A stretch of DNA of 61,885 nucleotides, taken from NCBI RefSeq assembly GCF_008973825.1, contig NZ_WCHR01000041.1, positions 1-61,885 of the forward strand, read 5' to 3'. The notes beneath the pieces are model-generated. The model did not search any database, had not been told where the DNA came from, and worked only from the letters and a program-made list of their open reading frames with translations. Shown in pieces: positions 47,160 to 55,410 of this stretch. Position 1 is the stretch's first letter, and every line of letters starts with the position of its first letter. The position numbers and the translations under genes are program-made. Source of the DNA: Gemmobacter serpentinus. GTDB taxonomy: Bacteria; Pseudomonadota; Alphaproteobacteria; Rhodobacterales; Rhodobacteraceae.

Positions 47160-48224
47160 ATGGCAGGGCAGGCAGTTGCGGGGGCATTCCCTGCGCGACG
47201 ACGATCCAATTTTGGGCCCGGTTCTGGGGCGGATATTCCGGCACCGGTCATTGGCGATCTGTTCATCTGCGATGTGCTGGAGGCCAGTCCGAAGGACGAT
47301 CTCGGCACGATGGAACACCCGATCTTTTCGCTGTCCACCAAGCCCGATCGCCGGATCCTGAGCTATGAGCATAATGGCGCCAAGGTCGAGGTTGTCCCTT
47401 CGGTGAAGGGGCGCGCGACGATCCATGACAAGGATATCCTGATCTATTGCATCAGCCAGTTGATGGCGGGCCTGAATGCCGGGCGCGAGGTCAGCCGGAC
47501 GCTGCAACTGAAGGCGCATGACTTGCTGCTCGCGACGCAGCGCGATACCGGCGGTGACAGCTATCTGCGGCTGCGCGAGGCCTTTGAGCGGCTGGCGGGC
47601 ACCCGTATCACCACCAATATCGTGACCGGCGGCATCGAGGCCACCAGCGGTTTCGGCCTGATCGAAAGCTGGGAGATCCTGCGCAAGACCCGCGGCGGGC
47701 GGATGATCTCGGTCATGGTGACCCTGTCGGAATGGGTGTTCCGTGCGGTGCTGGCACGCTCGGTCCTGACGCTGAGCCGGGATTATTTCGGGTTGCGCAA
47801 ACCGCTGGAGCGGCGGGTCTATGAGCTGGCGCGCAAGCATTGCGGCCGCCAGCCGGACTGGCGCATCTCTGTCCCGGTCCTGCACAAGAAGGCGGGGTCT
47901 TCCGCGCCGGTGCGGGTGTTTCGCGCCGCGATCCGCAAGATGATCGAAGAGGCGCAGCTGCCCGATTACCGGATGGAGGAAGAGCCGGGCGATGTGATCC
48001 GCTTTGCCCGGATCGGCGTCATCGAGGAAGAGACAGCACCCGACGCGGGCCTGCCTTCGCATTTCGACCCCGATGTGCTGGAGGCCGCGCGCGCCCTTGC
48101 CCCGGGGATGGATGTCTATGCATTGGAGGCCGAATGGCGGGCCTTCTGGGTATCCTCCGGCCGCCCGCGCCTCAGCGCCCCGGATCGTGCTTTCCTGGGC
48201 TGGGTGAAGGCGCGCAAGGGCTAA
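47160..48224 (+). CDS. rep: Replication initiator protein A (RPA family)
   Basis: A 354-residue plasmid replication initiator. MEHPIFSLSTKPDRRILSYE, KGRATIHDKDILIYCISQLM, YFGLRKPLERRVYELARKHC and the following Trp-containing segment are typical of RPA-type initiators in Rhodobacteraceae. A GAGG lies 5 bases before the ATG at 47160. It would bind the iterons upstream to open the origin. It is divergent from parA-parB and shares the intergenic origin. There is no repC and the gene order is not repABC, so this is the solitary-replicase type. Confidence 0.9.
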   Translation: MAGQAVAGAFPARRRSNFGPGSGADIPAPVIGDLFICDVLEASPKDDLGTMEHPIFSLSTKPDRRILSYEHNGAKVEVVPSVKGRATIHDKDILIYCISQLMAGLNAGREVSRTLQLKAHDLLLATQRDTGGDSYLRLREAFERLAGTRITTNIVTGGIEATSGFGLIESWEILRKTRGGRMISVMVTLSEWVFRAVLARSVLTLSRDYFGLRKPLERRVYELARKHCGRQPDWRISVPVLHKKAGSSAPVRVFRAAIRKMIEEAQLPDYRMEEEPGDVIRFARIGVIEEETAPDAGLPSHFDPDVLEAARALAPGMDVYALEAEWRAFWVSSGRPRLSAPDRAFLGWVKARKG

Positions 48225-48331
48225 GGCCCGGGGGTTAACGAGGCCCCCCTGCCCCGCGCGCAGGCGTCAGGCTTTGTCAGGGCGGGGCGCGCAAGGATCG
48301 GCGCGATCTTTGCCGCAAAGGACCGCGCCCC

Positions 48332-49342
48332 ATGCCCGATACCTCGCCCAATCTCTCCCTGCCCTATCTGCTGCCTGCCCAGGCGCAGAAGCACGTCACC
48401 CATAACGAGGCGCTGGAGCGGCTGGATGCGCTGGCACAGCTGGTGGTCGAAGGCTTTGGCGCGACCACGCCCCCCGCCGATCCGGGCGTCGGGCAGATCT
48501 GGGCGGTGGGGGGCGGTGCGGGAGGCAGCTGGTCGGGCCAGGGCGGCAAGCTTGCGCTGCGGGTGGCGGGGGATTGGCTGTTCCTCGCCCCGCGTGAAGG
48601 CTGGCGCGCCTGGGGGCGGGCCGAGGCCGAATTGCGGATCTGGCGGGGCAGTTCCTGGCAGCGTCTGCCCCATGACCAGCTGGACGGGATCGGCATCGCC
48701 ACCACCTCGGATGCGACCAACCGGCTGTCCGTGGTCTCGCATGCCACGCTGTTCAGCCATGCGGGCGCGGGCCATCAGATGAAGATCAACAAGGCGGGTG
48801 CGGCGCAGACCGCATCGCTGATGTTTCAGAGCAACTGGGATGGCCGGGCCGAGATGGGCCTGACCGGCAATGATGATTTCAGCGTGAAGGTCAGCGCCGA
48901 TGGCAGCACCTGGGTCGAGGGGCTGCGCATCAATCGCAGCACCGGGGCTGCGGCCTTTCTGGCCGGGCTGACGCTGGCCGGATCGCCGGTCTTTGCGCGA
49001 TCGAACATCCTGGGCACTGTGGCACAAAGTGCGGGCCTGCCGACAGGGGCGGTGATCCAGCGCGGATCCGGGGCCAATGGCGAGTTTGTCCGCTTTGCCG
49101 ATGGCACGCTGATCTGCGCCCATGTGTTGACCGCCTCTGCCTCGGCTGCGGTCGGCTGGACCTATCCTTCCGTCTTTGCCGCTGTGCCTGCGGTCAGCGG
49201 CACCGCGCAGGCCACGGTTCTCGCCTGTGTCATGCTGGACGCGGCCCCGACCGCCACGGCCGCCAGCCTGTCGGTGCGCGACAAGGCAGATGCGCGCCGC
49301 GCCGATGTGATGCGGCTGATGGCGGTGGGACGCTGGTTCTGA
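48332..49342 (+). CDS. DUF2793 domain-containing protein
   Basis: A 336-residue protein opening with NLSLPYLLPAQAQKHVTHNE and ALERLDALAQLVVEGFG, the hallmark of the DUF2793 family, which is found in Rhodobacteraceae next to phage-tail-like and surface genes. The C-terminal half (residues about 130-336) looks like a tail-fibre or virion-type beta domain with repeated Gly/Ala/Ser. The function is unknown. It lies just after the rep gene and is convergent with a methyltransferase gene; a 28-bp palindrome sits between them. Confidence 0.8.
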   Translation: MPDTSPNLSLPYLLPAQAQKHVTHNEALERLDALAQLVVEGFGATTPPADPGVGQIWAVGGGAGGSWSGQGGKLALRVAGDWLFLAPREGWRAWGRAEAELRIWRGSSWQRLPHDQLDGIGIATTSDATNRLSVVSHATLFSHAGAGHQMKINKAGAAQTASLMFQSNWDGRAEMGLTGNDDFSVKVSADGSTWVEGLRINRSTGAAAFLAGLTLAGSPVFARSNILGTVAQSAGLPTGAVIQRGSGANGEFVRFADGTLICAHVLTASASAAVGWTYPSVFAAVPAVSGTAQATVLACVMLDAAPTATAASLSVRDKADARRADVMRLMAVGRWF

Positions 49343-49345
49343 AGT

Positions 49346-49373
49346 GGGGATGTTTCGCGCGCGAAACATCCCC
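49346..49373. promoter_or_regulatory. 28-bp perfect palindrome containing a second parS-like core
   Basis: The core TGTTTCGCGCGCGAAACA (49351-49368) repeats the palindrome found between parA and parB, extended by GGGGA/TCCCC on the outside. It could be a second ParB-binding site or, because it lies between convergent genes, a hairpin terminator. The shared core favours the first. Confidence 0.55.
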
Positions 49374-49384
49374 GGCTCACAGGG

Positions 49385-50002
49385 TCAGGCGATGCTGAGC
49401 GCGCAGAGCATATCGACCTGGCGCTGACAGGCCGCAGGCTGCTGGGTGGCGATGGCGCAGAAATCATACGAGGTGCCGGGCTGGGTGCGCACCTCTTCAA
49501 AGCCCGCCTCCAACAGCCGCCCCGCCAGCGAACTTTGCGTGAAGCCGGTGTGATGGGCCATGAAAAGATTGCCCTCGCGGATCGAGGCGCGATGGCCGTA
49601 GATCACATCCAGCGCGCTGATCGGCCCCGAGGGCGAGGGGTAAAGCGGCTTTTCCAGATCATTCTCATCCAGGCTCCGCATGACCGCCATCAGATCCGGC
49701 ACCCGCAGCACCGCCGCACCATCAGGGCGCAGGATGCGCAGGATTTCCGACAGAACGGTGGTCAGATAGTGGTCGTGGAAATGTTCCAGCACATGCGAGC
49801 AATAGACGATGCTGGCGCTGTGATCGGCCACCACCGCCGAAAGATCGGTCAAATCGGCCAAAATCTCGGGCGCATTATTGGGATCAAGGTCGATGCGCAC
49901 CTCGCGCCAGCCGTCAAAGGCCGAGGCATCGGTCAGGCTCGACAGCAGGCTGCGCGGGCCGGAGCCGAGATTGTAAAGGGTCGGGATCGGTTGGTCGGTC
50001 AT
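49385..50002 (-). CDS. Class I SAM-dependent methyltransferase
   Basis: A 205-residue protein with a methyltransferase-11-like layout: LYNLGSGPRSLLSSL (loop 1), VRIDLDPNNAPEI (strand 2 acid), IVYCSHVLEHFHDHYL (the His-Val-Leu-Glu-His motif), and LRILRPDGAAVLRVPDL. The acceptor is not known; similar proteins in glycan loci methylate sugars or carry other small-molecule roles. The start at 50002 gives MTDQPIPTLYNLGSG. It is 41 bp downstream of a large GT2 gene on the same strand, so it may be the last gene of that set. Confidence 0.85.
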   Translation of the reverse strand: MTDQPIPTLYNLGSGPRSLLSSLTDASAFDGWREVRIDLDPNNAPEILADLTDLSAVVADHSASIVYCSHVLEHFHDHYLTTVLSEILRILRPDGAAVLRVPDLMAVMRSLDENDLEKPLYPSPSGPISALDVIYGHRASIREGNLFMAHHTGFTQSSLAGRLLEAGFEEVRTQPGTSYDFCAIATQQPAACQRQVDMLCALSIA

Positions 50003-50043
50003 TCTGGGATCTGCCACTGGGGATCTTGTCTGGTCTCTCGGGG

Positions 50044-52248
50044 TCACAGCCAGCCCGGAACCGGGCGGGGCGGTTGCCCCCCGGCCCGGCGCAGGCCGGG
50101 TGCATATGGATGATCGGCAGACAGCGCCCGATAGGGCAGACTGTCCAGCGCAAAAAGCGGGTGATATTGCGGGTCATTCAGCAGCGTGTCGCGCCAGATC
50201 TCGCGCAGGCAGGACAGCTCGCGCTGCATCCGCAGGCCCGCCGGGGTCGCGATCTCCTGGCCGCGGCTGACGGATTCATAATGCCGGATCGCCACATGCG
50301 GCGAGACCACCACGCGGTAGCCCGCGGCCCGCAGCCGCAGGCAGTAATCCACATCGTTGAAATTCACCGCGAAATGTTTCGCATCGAATCCGCCCATCTG
50401 CTGGAACAGCGCGCGCCGCGTCAGCAGGAAGGCCCCGGTCACCGCGCTGACCTCGGCGGCCACGCAAAGCAGTTCGCCATAGCCGGGGTCGCCCGCCATC
50501 CGGTCTTCAAAGGCATGGACCGCGCCCTGCCAGGGCCCAAGCACCACACCGCCATGCTGGATGATATCAGAGGCGCGCAGCATCAGCGGCCCGACGGCAC
50601 CGACATCAGGGCAGCCCAGCCGCCCGCACAGCTCCGCCAGCACGCGGGGCTGCGGGAAATCCACGTCATTGTTCATGAAACACAGCTGATCATGGCGGGC
50701 ATGTTCGGCAGCGGCGGTGTTGATGGCGGCGTAATTGAAGCCCTCGCCATATTCGAGGATGCGGGCCCCGCGATCTTCCAGCCGGTTCAGCACCTCCAGC
50801 GCCTCGGACTGGGTGCTGCCATTGTCGACGATGATGATATCGAGATCAAAGCCCGGATGGCTGTCGATCAAGCCGTTCACCGCCTTGTCGAGCAGCGCGC
50901 CCTGATCGCGGGTCGGCACGATCAGGCTGACCGCGTGATCCGTCACCGGACGTTGCAGATGCAAAGCGGGGAAGCTGGCGCGGGCCTGCGTCTTGTCGGT
51001 GATCGCCGTGCCTGCGGGCAGGCGGCCGGGGCGCAGCAAGGCAGCCCGCAGGGCTGTGGCGCGGGCACCCGCGCTGGCCTCCAGATCCCTGGCCGCGATC
51101 ATCCCGCCGGGATGGGGCAGGTGCCAGATACGCGCCGGGTCTATGCGGCCCCCGTCCGGCATGAGCCAGTCGAGCAGCAGCGCGATCAAGGACGGTGCAT
51201 CCGCATCCAACGCCGCTTCCGGCACGGCAAAGCACAGGCCGAGATGGCCCTGTTCCAGCAGCCGCTCGGCATCAAAGGCCGAAAACAGCAGCGGGAACAG
51301 GCTGCCATCGCCTTGCTGCACCGCCAGATCACAAAACACCGCCCGCGCCTCTGTCAGGCCGGGCAGGGCGCGGGTCATCTGTGCGGCTGCCGCTGCCCAG
51401 GGTGCCACCATATCGGCATGGCACAGCACCCAGCCGGTCTTGCCCAGCCGGCGCCACTGCCCATCCGGGCCGATGCGGCCGCCCGTGGGGGCCGTCAGCG
51501 GCGCGCGGTCGGGGTAAAGCCCGCCATAGCCTGACAGTGGCATACTATGGCCGAGCAGCCGGTCCAGCATCGCCTCGTGGCGGCGCGCCGCCGTTTCGGT
51601 CCGGCCGGCGCGCGCCTGCAGGCCTGCGCGCAGCCGGTTCGGCCAGGCGATGACATTCAGCGGGCTGCCCTCCAGCACGAGGCCGGTCGAGGTTTCAACA
51701 TGCAGGCGGTGGGTCTGGCCATCGGCCAGATCGGGATCGAGATAAAGGTCGAAGGCGACCGAACGCCCCTGCGGGCTTTGCGGATCGCCGATATGCTGCC
51801 AGCGCCAGATCCGGCTGCGCCCGACGATGCGCTCGCCCTCCAGGGCCAGGATCTCATAGGCGGGAAATTCGGTGACGCCATCTTCCAGCACGCCGCTCAG
51901 CGTCAGCCCATGGGCATGGCGCACGAAGGCCAGGCCGCGCGCCGTCGGGGCCGGATGGGCGCGCAGGCTGGCAAAGCCCTGATCGCAAAGGATATGCGGG
52001 TGGTTCAGCACCTGCAGGCGCAGCTGATCCCGATCATTCAGCGCCGCCTGGTTCAGCGTGAAGGCAAAGCCATGTCCTGCGGGCCAGCCGGGCTGCGCGG
52101 CCTCTGGCCGGTCGGCTATTTGCGTCTCGAGCAGCCGGTTATTGACGAAAAGCCCGACATGCCAGATGCGGTCGGGCTGATTGGCGGCCTGCACAAAACC
52201 TTGCAGCAGGCCGGGGGCGATGAAGCGCAGATCAGATTGCATCGGCAT
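50044..52248 (-). CDS. Large GT2-type glycosyltransferase with N-terminal repeat-like domains
   Basis: A 734-residue protein. Residues about 10-200 hold two copies of a domain resembling the repeats of the giant glycosyltransferase at 4358-9586 (LLQGFVQAANQPDRIWHVGL, then FVNNRLLE; second copy from LTLSGVLEDG). Residues about 435-690 are a GT2 domain: VSLIVPTRDQGALLDKAVNG, IIIVDNGSTQSEALEVL, FMNNDVDF at the metal site, and VNFNDVDYCLRLRAAGYRVV. The middle is not recognised. It resembles O-antigen and rhamnan synthases that join several domains. AAGGA lies 6 bases before the ATG at 52248. The start overlaps the end of the previous GT2 gene by 17 bases. Confidence 0.83.
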   Translation of the reverse strand: MPMQSDLRFIAPGLLQGFVQAANQPDRIWHVGLFVNNRLLETQIADRPEAAQPGWPAGHGFAFTLNQAALNDRDQLRLQVLNHPHILCDQGFASLRAHPAPTARGLAFVRHAHGLTLSGVLEDGVTEFPAYEILALEGERIVGRSRIWRWQHIGDPQSPQGRSVAFDLYLDPDLADGQTHRLHVETSTGLVLEGSPLNVIAWPNRLRAGLQARAGRTETAARRHEAMLDRLLGHSMPLSGYGGLYPDRAPLTAPTGGRIGPDGQWRRLGKTGWVLCHADMVAPWAAAAAQMTRALPGLTEARAVFCDLAVQQGDGSLFPLLFSAFDAERLLEQGHLGLCFAVPEAALDADAPSLIALLLDWLMPDGGRIDPARIWHLPHPGGMIAARDLEASAGARATALRAALLRPGRLPAGTAITDKTQARASFPALHLQRPVTDHAVSLIVPTRDQGALLDKAVNGLIDSHPGFDLDIIIVDNGSTQSEALEVLNRLEDRGARILEYGEGFNYAAINTAAAEHARHDQLCFMNNDVDFPQPRVLAELCGRLGCPDVGAVGPLMLRASDIIQHGGVVLGPWQGAVHAFEDRMAGDPGYGELLCVAAEVSAVTGAFLLTRRALFQQMGGFDAKHFAVNFNDVDYCLRLRAAGYRVVVSPHVAIRHYESVSRGQEIATPAGLRMQRELSCLREIWRDTLLNDPQYHPLFALDSLPYRALSADHPYAPGLRRAGGQPPRPVPGWL

Positions 52249-54112
52249 GGGCTGTCCTTTCGGCCTGGGGGGCCGCGATGCGCTGCCGGATCGCCCGGGC
52301 CAGCACCTTCAGCGCCTGGGGGGCCGGGGCGGCTGCACCGGCCGGGCAGGCCAGGGCAAAGAGCGCAGTCCCCCCGGACTCGGCCCCGATCAGCAATTGC
52401 CCGGCTGCCGCGTCAAAGCGCGCGATCAGCCCATGCGCGGGGCGCAGGCGCAGGCCCATGCTTTGCAACTGCGCCTGCGGCACCAGATGCAGGCTGTCGG
52501 CGGTGGCGGCCCATCTGTCCGGGATCTCTCCGATGCAGGGCAACAGCAGGGGCGCATCGTCGGGGCCCGGGGGCAGCACCAGCACGGCGTGGCCGATCCG
52601 GTCGAGGGCCTGCCGGGCGGGATCGGCCAGCGGCTCGGGGCGCCAATGCGGCTCTAACGCGGCCAGAATCCGTCCGCGCGGCCCGGCCAGCGGATCGAGC
52701 GCCGCGAAACGCGCATATTGCATCTGATAGCCGGGAAAGCGCTGCATCAGCCGTCGGCGGTTCTGGGCCACCAGCCGCTGTTTCTGCGCGCCATAGGTCA
52801 CCGACCCGACATGGGCGATGAAACAGTCGCAGGCCGCAACATGGCGCCAGCCGCGCAAACCGGCGCGCAGGCAGAAATCGACCTCTTCATAATAGCCGCT
52901 TTCATAAAGCCCCGACAGCGGCCCGATGGCGCGCAGGCAGGGATCCGAGATCAGCATGGCAAAGCCATTGCCATTGGGCAGATCGACGGCCAGGCCGGGC
53001 TGCAGGCGATGGGCCGCCTGTGCCAGCCTTGTGCTGATGATATCGGGAGGCATGGCAGCGGCCTGCCCGGGCCCCAGCAGGCAAAGGCTGCCGGCATTGT
53101 TCGACAAGGGCGTGACGGTGCCGACCTCCGGGTCGCGCAGATGCGCCAGCATCCGGGTCAGGGTATGGCGCGGCAACCAGGTGTCGGAGTTCAGCAGCAG
53201 GACAGGCCCGGTTCCGATATGGCGCAGGCCCAGATTGACGGCACCCGTGAAGCCAAGGCCCCCGGGGCTGCGGATCACCCGGATGCGGGGCGATTGCGCC
53301 ATTTTGCGCAGCAGGGCGCGGGTCTCGGGCCGTTCCGATCCGTCATCGACCAGGAGCAGCCTTGCGCCATGCAGATCCTGCAGGTTGACCATGACCGAGG
53401 CCAGACAGCGTTCCAGCACCGCACCGCCATCTTTCAGCGGCAGGATGATCCAGAGCCGGGCGGCCTTGGCGGGCATCTGGGACCCGCGGGGCGTGGTCGG
53501 AGCATCGGCGGCGTCGATATCAACGGCGCAGCTTTGGTCATTGAGCCGGACGCCCAGGCGGCGGGGGGCAGATCCGGCATCGGGGCGGGCCAGATGGTAA
53601 TCCAGCGCCGAGACTCCGCTTGCGGCATCGCGGCCCAAGGGCTGCGGCACATCCTGCGGGCCTGTGCCGGTGATCTGCAAAAGATCCCCCGGCCCTTGCA
53701 GCAGGGTCAGTCTTTCGGTCTCGGGCTGGGCTGTGCACAGCAGCAGCGGCAGCAGGGCCGGGTCCAGCGCGGAAAGCGCCAGATGGCGTTGCTGCATATC
53801 GGCAAAGGGGCTGGAGAGCAGGGCGGTGGCCATGGCATGGCGGGCGGCGGCGGGGCGCAAACCGGCACTGATACGGCAATAAAAGCCCATGGCCTGCGGA
53901 TCGGCAGGGTCGAGGGCAAGCGCCCGCTCCAGATCGCGCAGCGCATGGGAAATCTGGCCGAGCCGGAACAGCAGAAGGGCGCGTTGCATCAAGGCATCGG
54001 CCGCGGGCGCGGCACTTGCGCTCAGCGCGATCTGCAGGCGGAGCAGCTGATCGCAAAGGGAGGGATCGGCGCGGCGCGGGTCCTGACCTGCCGCATCGGA
54101 GATCTGGGGCAC
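52232..54112 (-). CDS. GT2-type glycosyltransferase with N-terminal TPR-like segment
   Basis: A 626-residue protein. Residues about 35-80 form TPR-like helices (LLFRLGQISHALRDLERALA, then LDPADPQA). Residues about 225-460 are a GT2 domain: WIILPLKDGGAVLERCLASV, LLLVDDGSERPETR, GLGFTGAVNLGLRHIGTGPV, then LLLNSDTWLP, and YYEEVDFCLRAGLRGWRHVA. The C-terminal third is not recognised. The start is GTG at 54112 with a weak ribosome-binding site, so the first residues are tentative. It is the first gene of a minus-strand pair with the next GT2 gene. The TPR-like part may bind a partner. Confidence 0.8.
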   Translation of the reverse strand: MPQISDAAGQDPRRADPSLCDQLLRLQIALSASAAPAADALMQRALLLFRLGQISHALRDLERALALDPADPQAMGFYCRISAGLRPAAARHAMATALLSSPFADMQQRHLALSALDPALLPLLLCTAQPETERLTLLQGPGDLLQITGTGPQDVPQPLGRDAASGVSALDYHLARPDAGSAPRRLGVRLNDQSCAVDIDAADAPTTPRGSQMPAKAARLWIILPLKDGGAVLERCLASVMVNLQDLHGARLLLVDDGSERPETRALLRKMAQSPRIRVIRSPGGLGFTGAVNLGLRHIGTGPVLLLNSDTWLPRHTLTRMLAHLRDPEVGTVTPLSNNAGSLCLLGPGQAAAMPPDIISTRLAQAAHRLQPGLAVDLPNGNGFAMLISDPCLRAIGPLSGLYESGYYEEVDFCLRAGLRGWRHVAACDCFIAHVGSVTYGAQKQRLVAQNRRRLMQRFPGYQMQYARFAALDPLAGPRGRILAALEPHWRPEPLADPARQALDRIGHAVLVLPPGPDDAPLLLPCIGEIPDRWAATADSLHLVPQAQLQSMGLRLRPAHGLIARFDAAAGQLLIGAESGGTALFALACPAGAAAPAPQALKVLARAIRQRIAAPQAERTAHADAI

Positions 54113-54149
54113 CTGATTGTTCCGGTAAAACGGTCTGTCCGGTCGGAAG

Positions 54150-54178
54150 ACAGCCGCCCGGGAATGGGCCGGGCGGCT
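54150..54178. terminator. Hairpin terminator after the second RTX gene
   Basis: An 11-bp stem (CAGCCGCCCGG and complement) with a 7-base loop, between the RTX gene at 54194-55006 and the GT2 gene. It has no T-run, so it may be a weak terminator or processing site. Confidence 0.55.
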
Positions 54179-54193
54179 GCGGAGACTGTGATC

Positions 54194-55006
54194 TTACAGC
54201 GTGTGGTCTTCGTCCTTGAAGTCCAGCTTCTCGACGCCGGTGATCGTGACGAAGGTGCCGTCGCCGAAGGTGATGACGGTCTTGGCCCCGGTGGTCTGGA
54301 TGCTGACATCGTCGAAATCGGCATCGATGCGCACGGTATCCACGCCTGCGCCGCCATAGATCGTGTCGCCTGCGCCGGCGATGAACAGATCCTTGCCTGC
54401 GCCGCCATAGAGCACGTCATTGCCCGCGCCACCATTGAGCGTGTCGCTGCCTTCGCCGCCATAGAGCCGGTCATTGCCGTCGCCGCCATAGAGCTTGTCG
54501 CTGCCGGTGCCGCCATGGAGCGTGTCATTGCCATGGCCGCCATAGAGCATGTCATTGCCCTTGCCGCCATTGAGCGTGTCATTGCCTGCGCCGCCATAAA
54601 GCGTGTCGCGGCCCTCGCCACCATGCATGACGTCCCGGCCATTGCCGCCCAGCAACTGGTCATTGCCCTTGCCGCCCAGCACGGTGTCATTGCCGTTGCC
54701 GGCCAGAACCTTGTCATTGGTCAGCTTGTTGCCGCCGGCAAAGACATTGCTGCCCTTGGTGCCGATCGTGGTCACGTCCGACGAACCCGGAACCTGCACG
54801 GTCACGGTGCCATCCGCGGCGCTGCGCACGATCAGATCGGCATCGGCCGGCACGGCATCGCCCGGTTGCAGGATGGCAACCTTGATGTCTTCGCCCTGGG
54901 TCGGCGCAATGCTGTCCAGAATGGCCTTGGCCCAGTTGCTTTTGAGGCCCAGATCCTCCAGGCCCTTCGTCACGGCACCGCCGCTGCTATACTCATCTAC
55001 CGCCAT
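54194..55006 (-). CDS. RTX-repeat calcium-binding protein
   Basis: A 270-residue probable type I secretion substrate. Residues 1-95 form a domain that starts [20 protein letters not shown] and holds no Sec signal. Residues about 98-225 are some fourteen glycine-rich nonapeptides ([24 protein letters not shown]). The C-terminus, residues 226-270, is a short hydrophobic/acidic secretion-signal-like end ([18 protein letters not shown]). Calcium should fold the repeats outside the cell. A PrtD/HlyD transporter pair lies 2 kb to the right, across two SapC-like genes, and is its most likely exporter. Confidence 0.87.
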   Translation of the reverse strand: MAVDEYSSGGAVTKGLEDLGLKSNWAKAILDSIAPTQGEDIKVAILQPGDAVPADADLIVRSAADGTVTVQVPGSSDVTTIGTKGSNVFAGGNKLTNDKVLAGNGNDTVLGGKGNDQLLGGNGRDVMHGGEGRDTLYGGAGNDTLNGGKGNDMLYGGHGNDTLHGGTGSDKLYGGDGNDRLYGGEGSDTLNGGAGNDVLYGGAGKDLFIAGAGDTIYGGAGVDTVRIDADFDDVSIQTTGAKTVITFGDGTFVTITGVEKLDFKDEDHTL

Positions 55007-55410
55007 AAGATTTCGTCCCTGAAAAGAGTTGGGTTCAGCATGTTCGGAGAGGGCACCCGAGAGGGTACCTGGTAACGCGTCTCACTCGAACGGAAGAACA
55101 CAAGGATGGTTTCGGCGTCGTCTATGCGCCGGATGGGGCGCGGGGAACGCAGATAACTCGAACGTGAAACAATGATATTGTGCAGCGATTAGTCGGTTTC
55201 GGTAACGCTTTCAAGAAAGCAAAAGGCCTGCGCTGCACGTTTTAGGGGAGGGCTGGTGGAAAGTTCACCCGTTTTTTAAGCAATTGCCACTTTAATGGGG
55301 GGATCTGAAATCTGTCGGATGATCCCGGTTCCGGTTCTGTTTGACGATGATTCCGCTACAATCAAGGGTCGATTCCGCGGGCGATTGGGAAAACTTCCCG
55401 GCGACTCGAA
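55007..55410. other. Intergenic region upstream of the RTX gene
   Basis: About 404 bp, more AT-rich than its surroundings, with no gene I can support. It holds the promoter of the minus-strand RTX gene. GCTTTC and GAAAGC (55206-55219) form a small inverted repeat that could be an operator, but no regulator can be named. Confidence 0.45.

Noticed and set aside
44250-48224. repABC-type replication operon
   Set aside because: Partition genes and the initiator are divergent, no repC is present, and the initiator resembles RPA, not RepC.
49346-49373. Palindrome read only as a transcription terminator
   Set aside because: It could act as one between convergent genes, but there is no T-run and the 16-bp core is shared with the parA-parB gap, so a centromere site is preferred.
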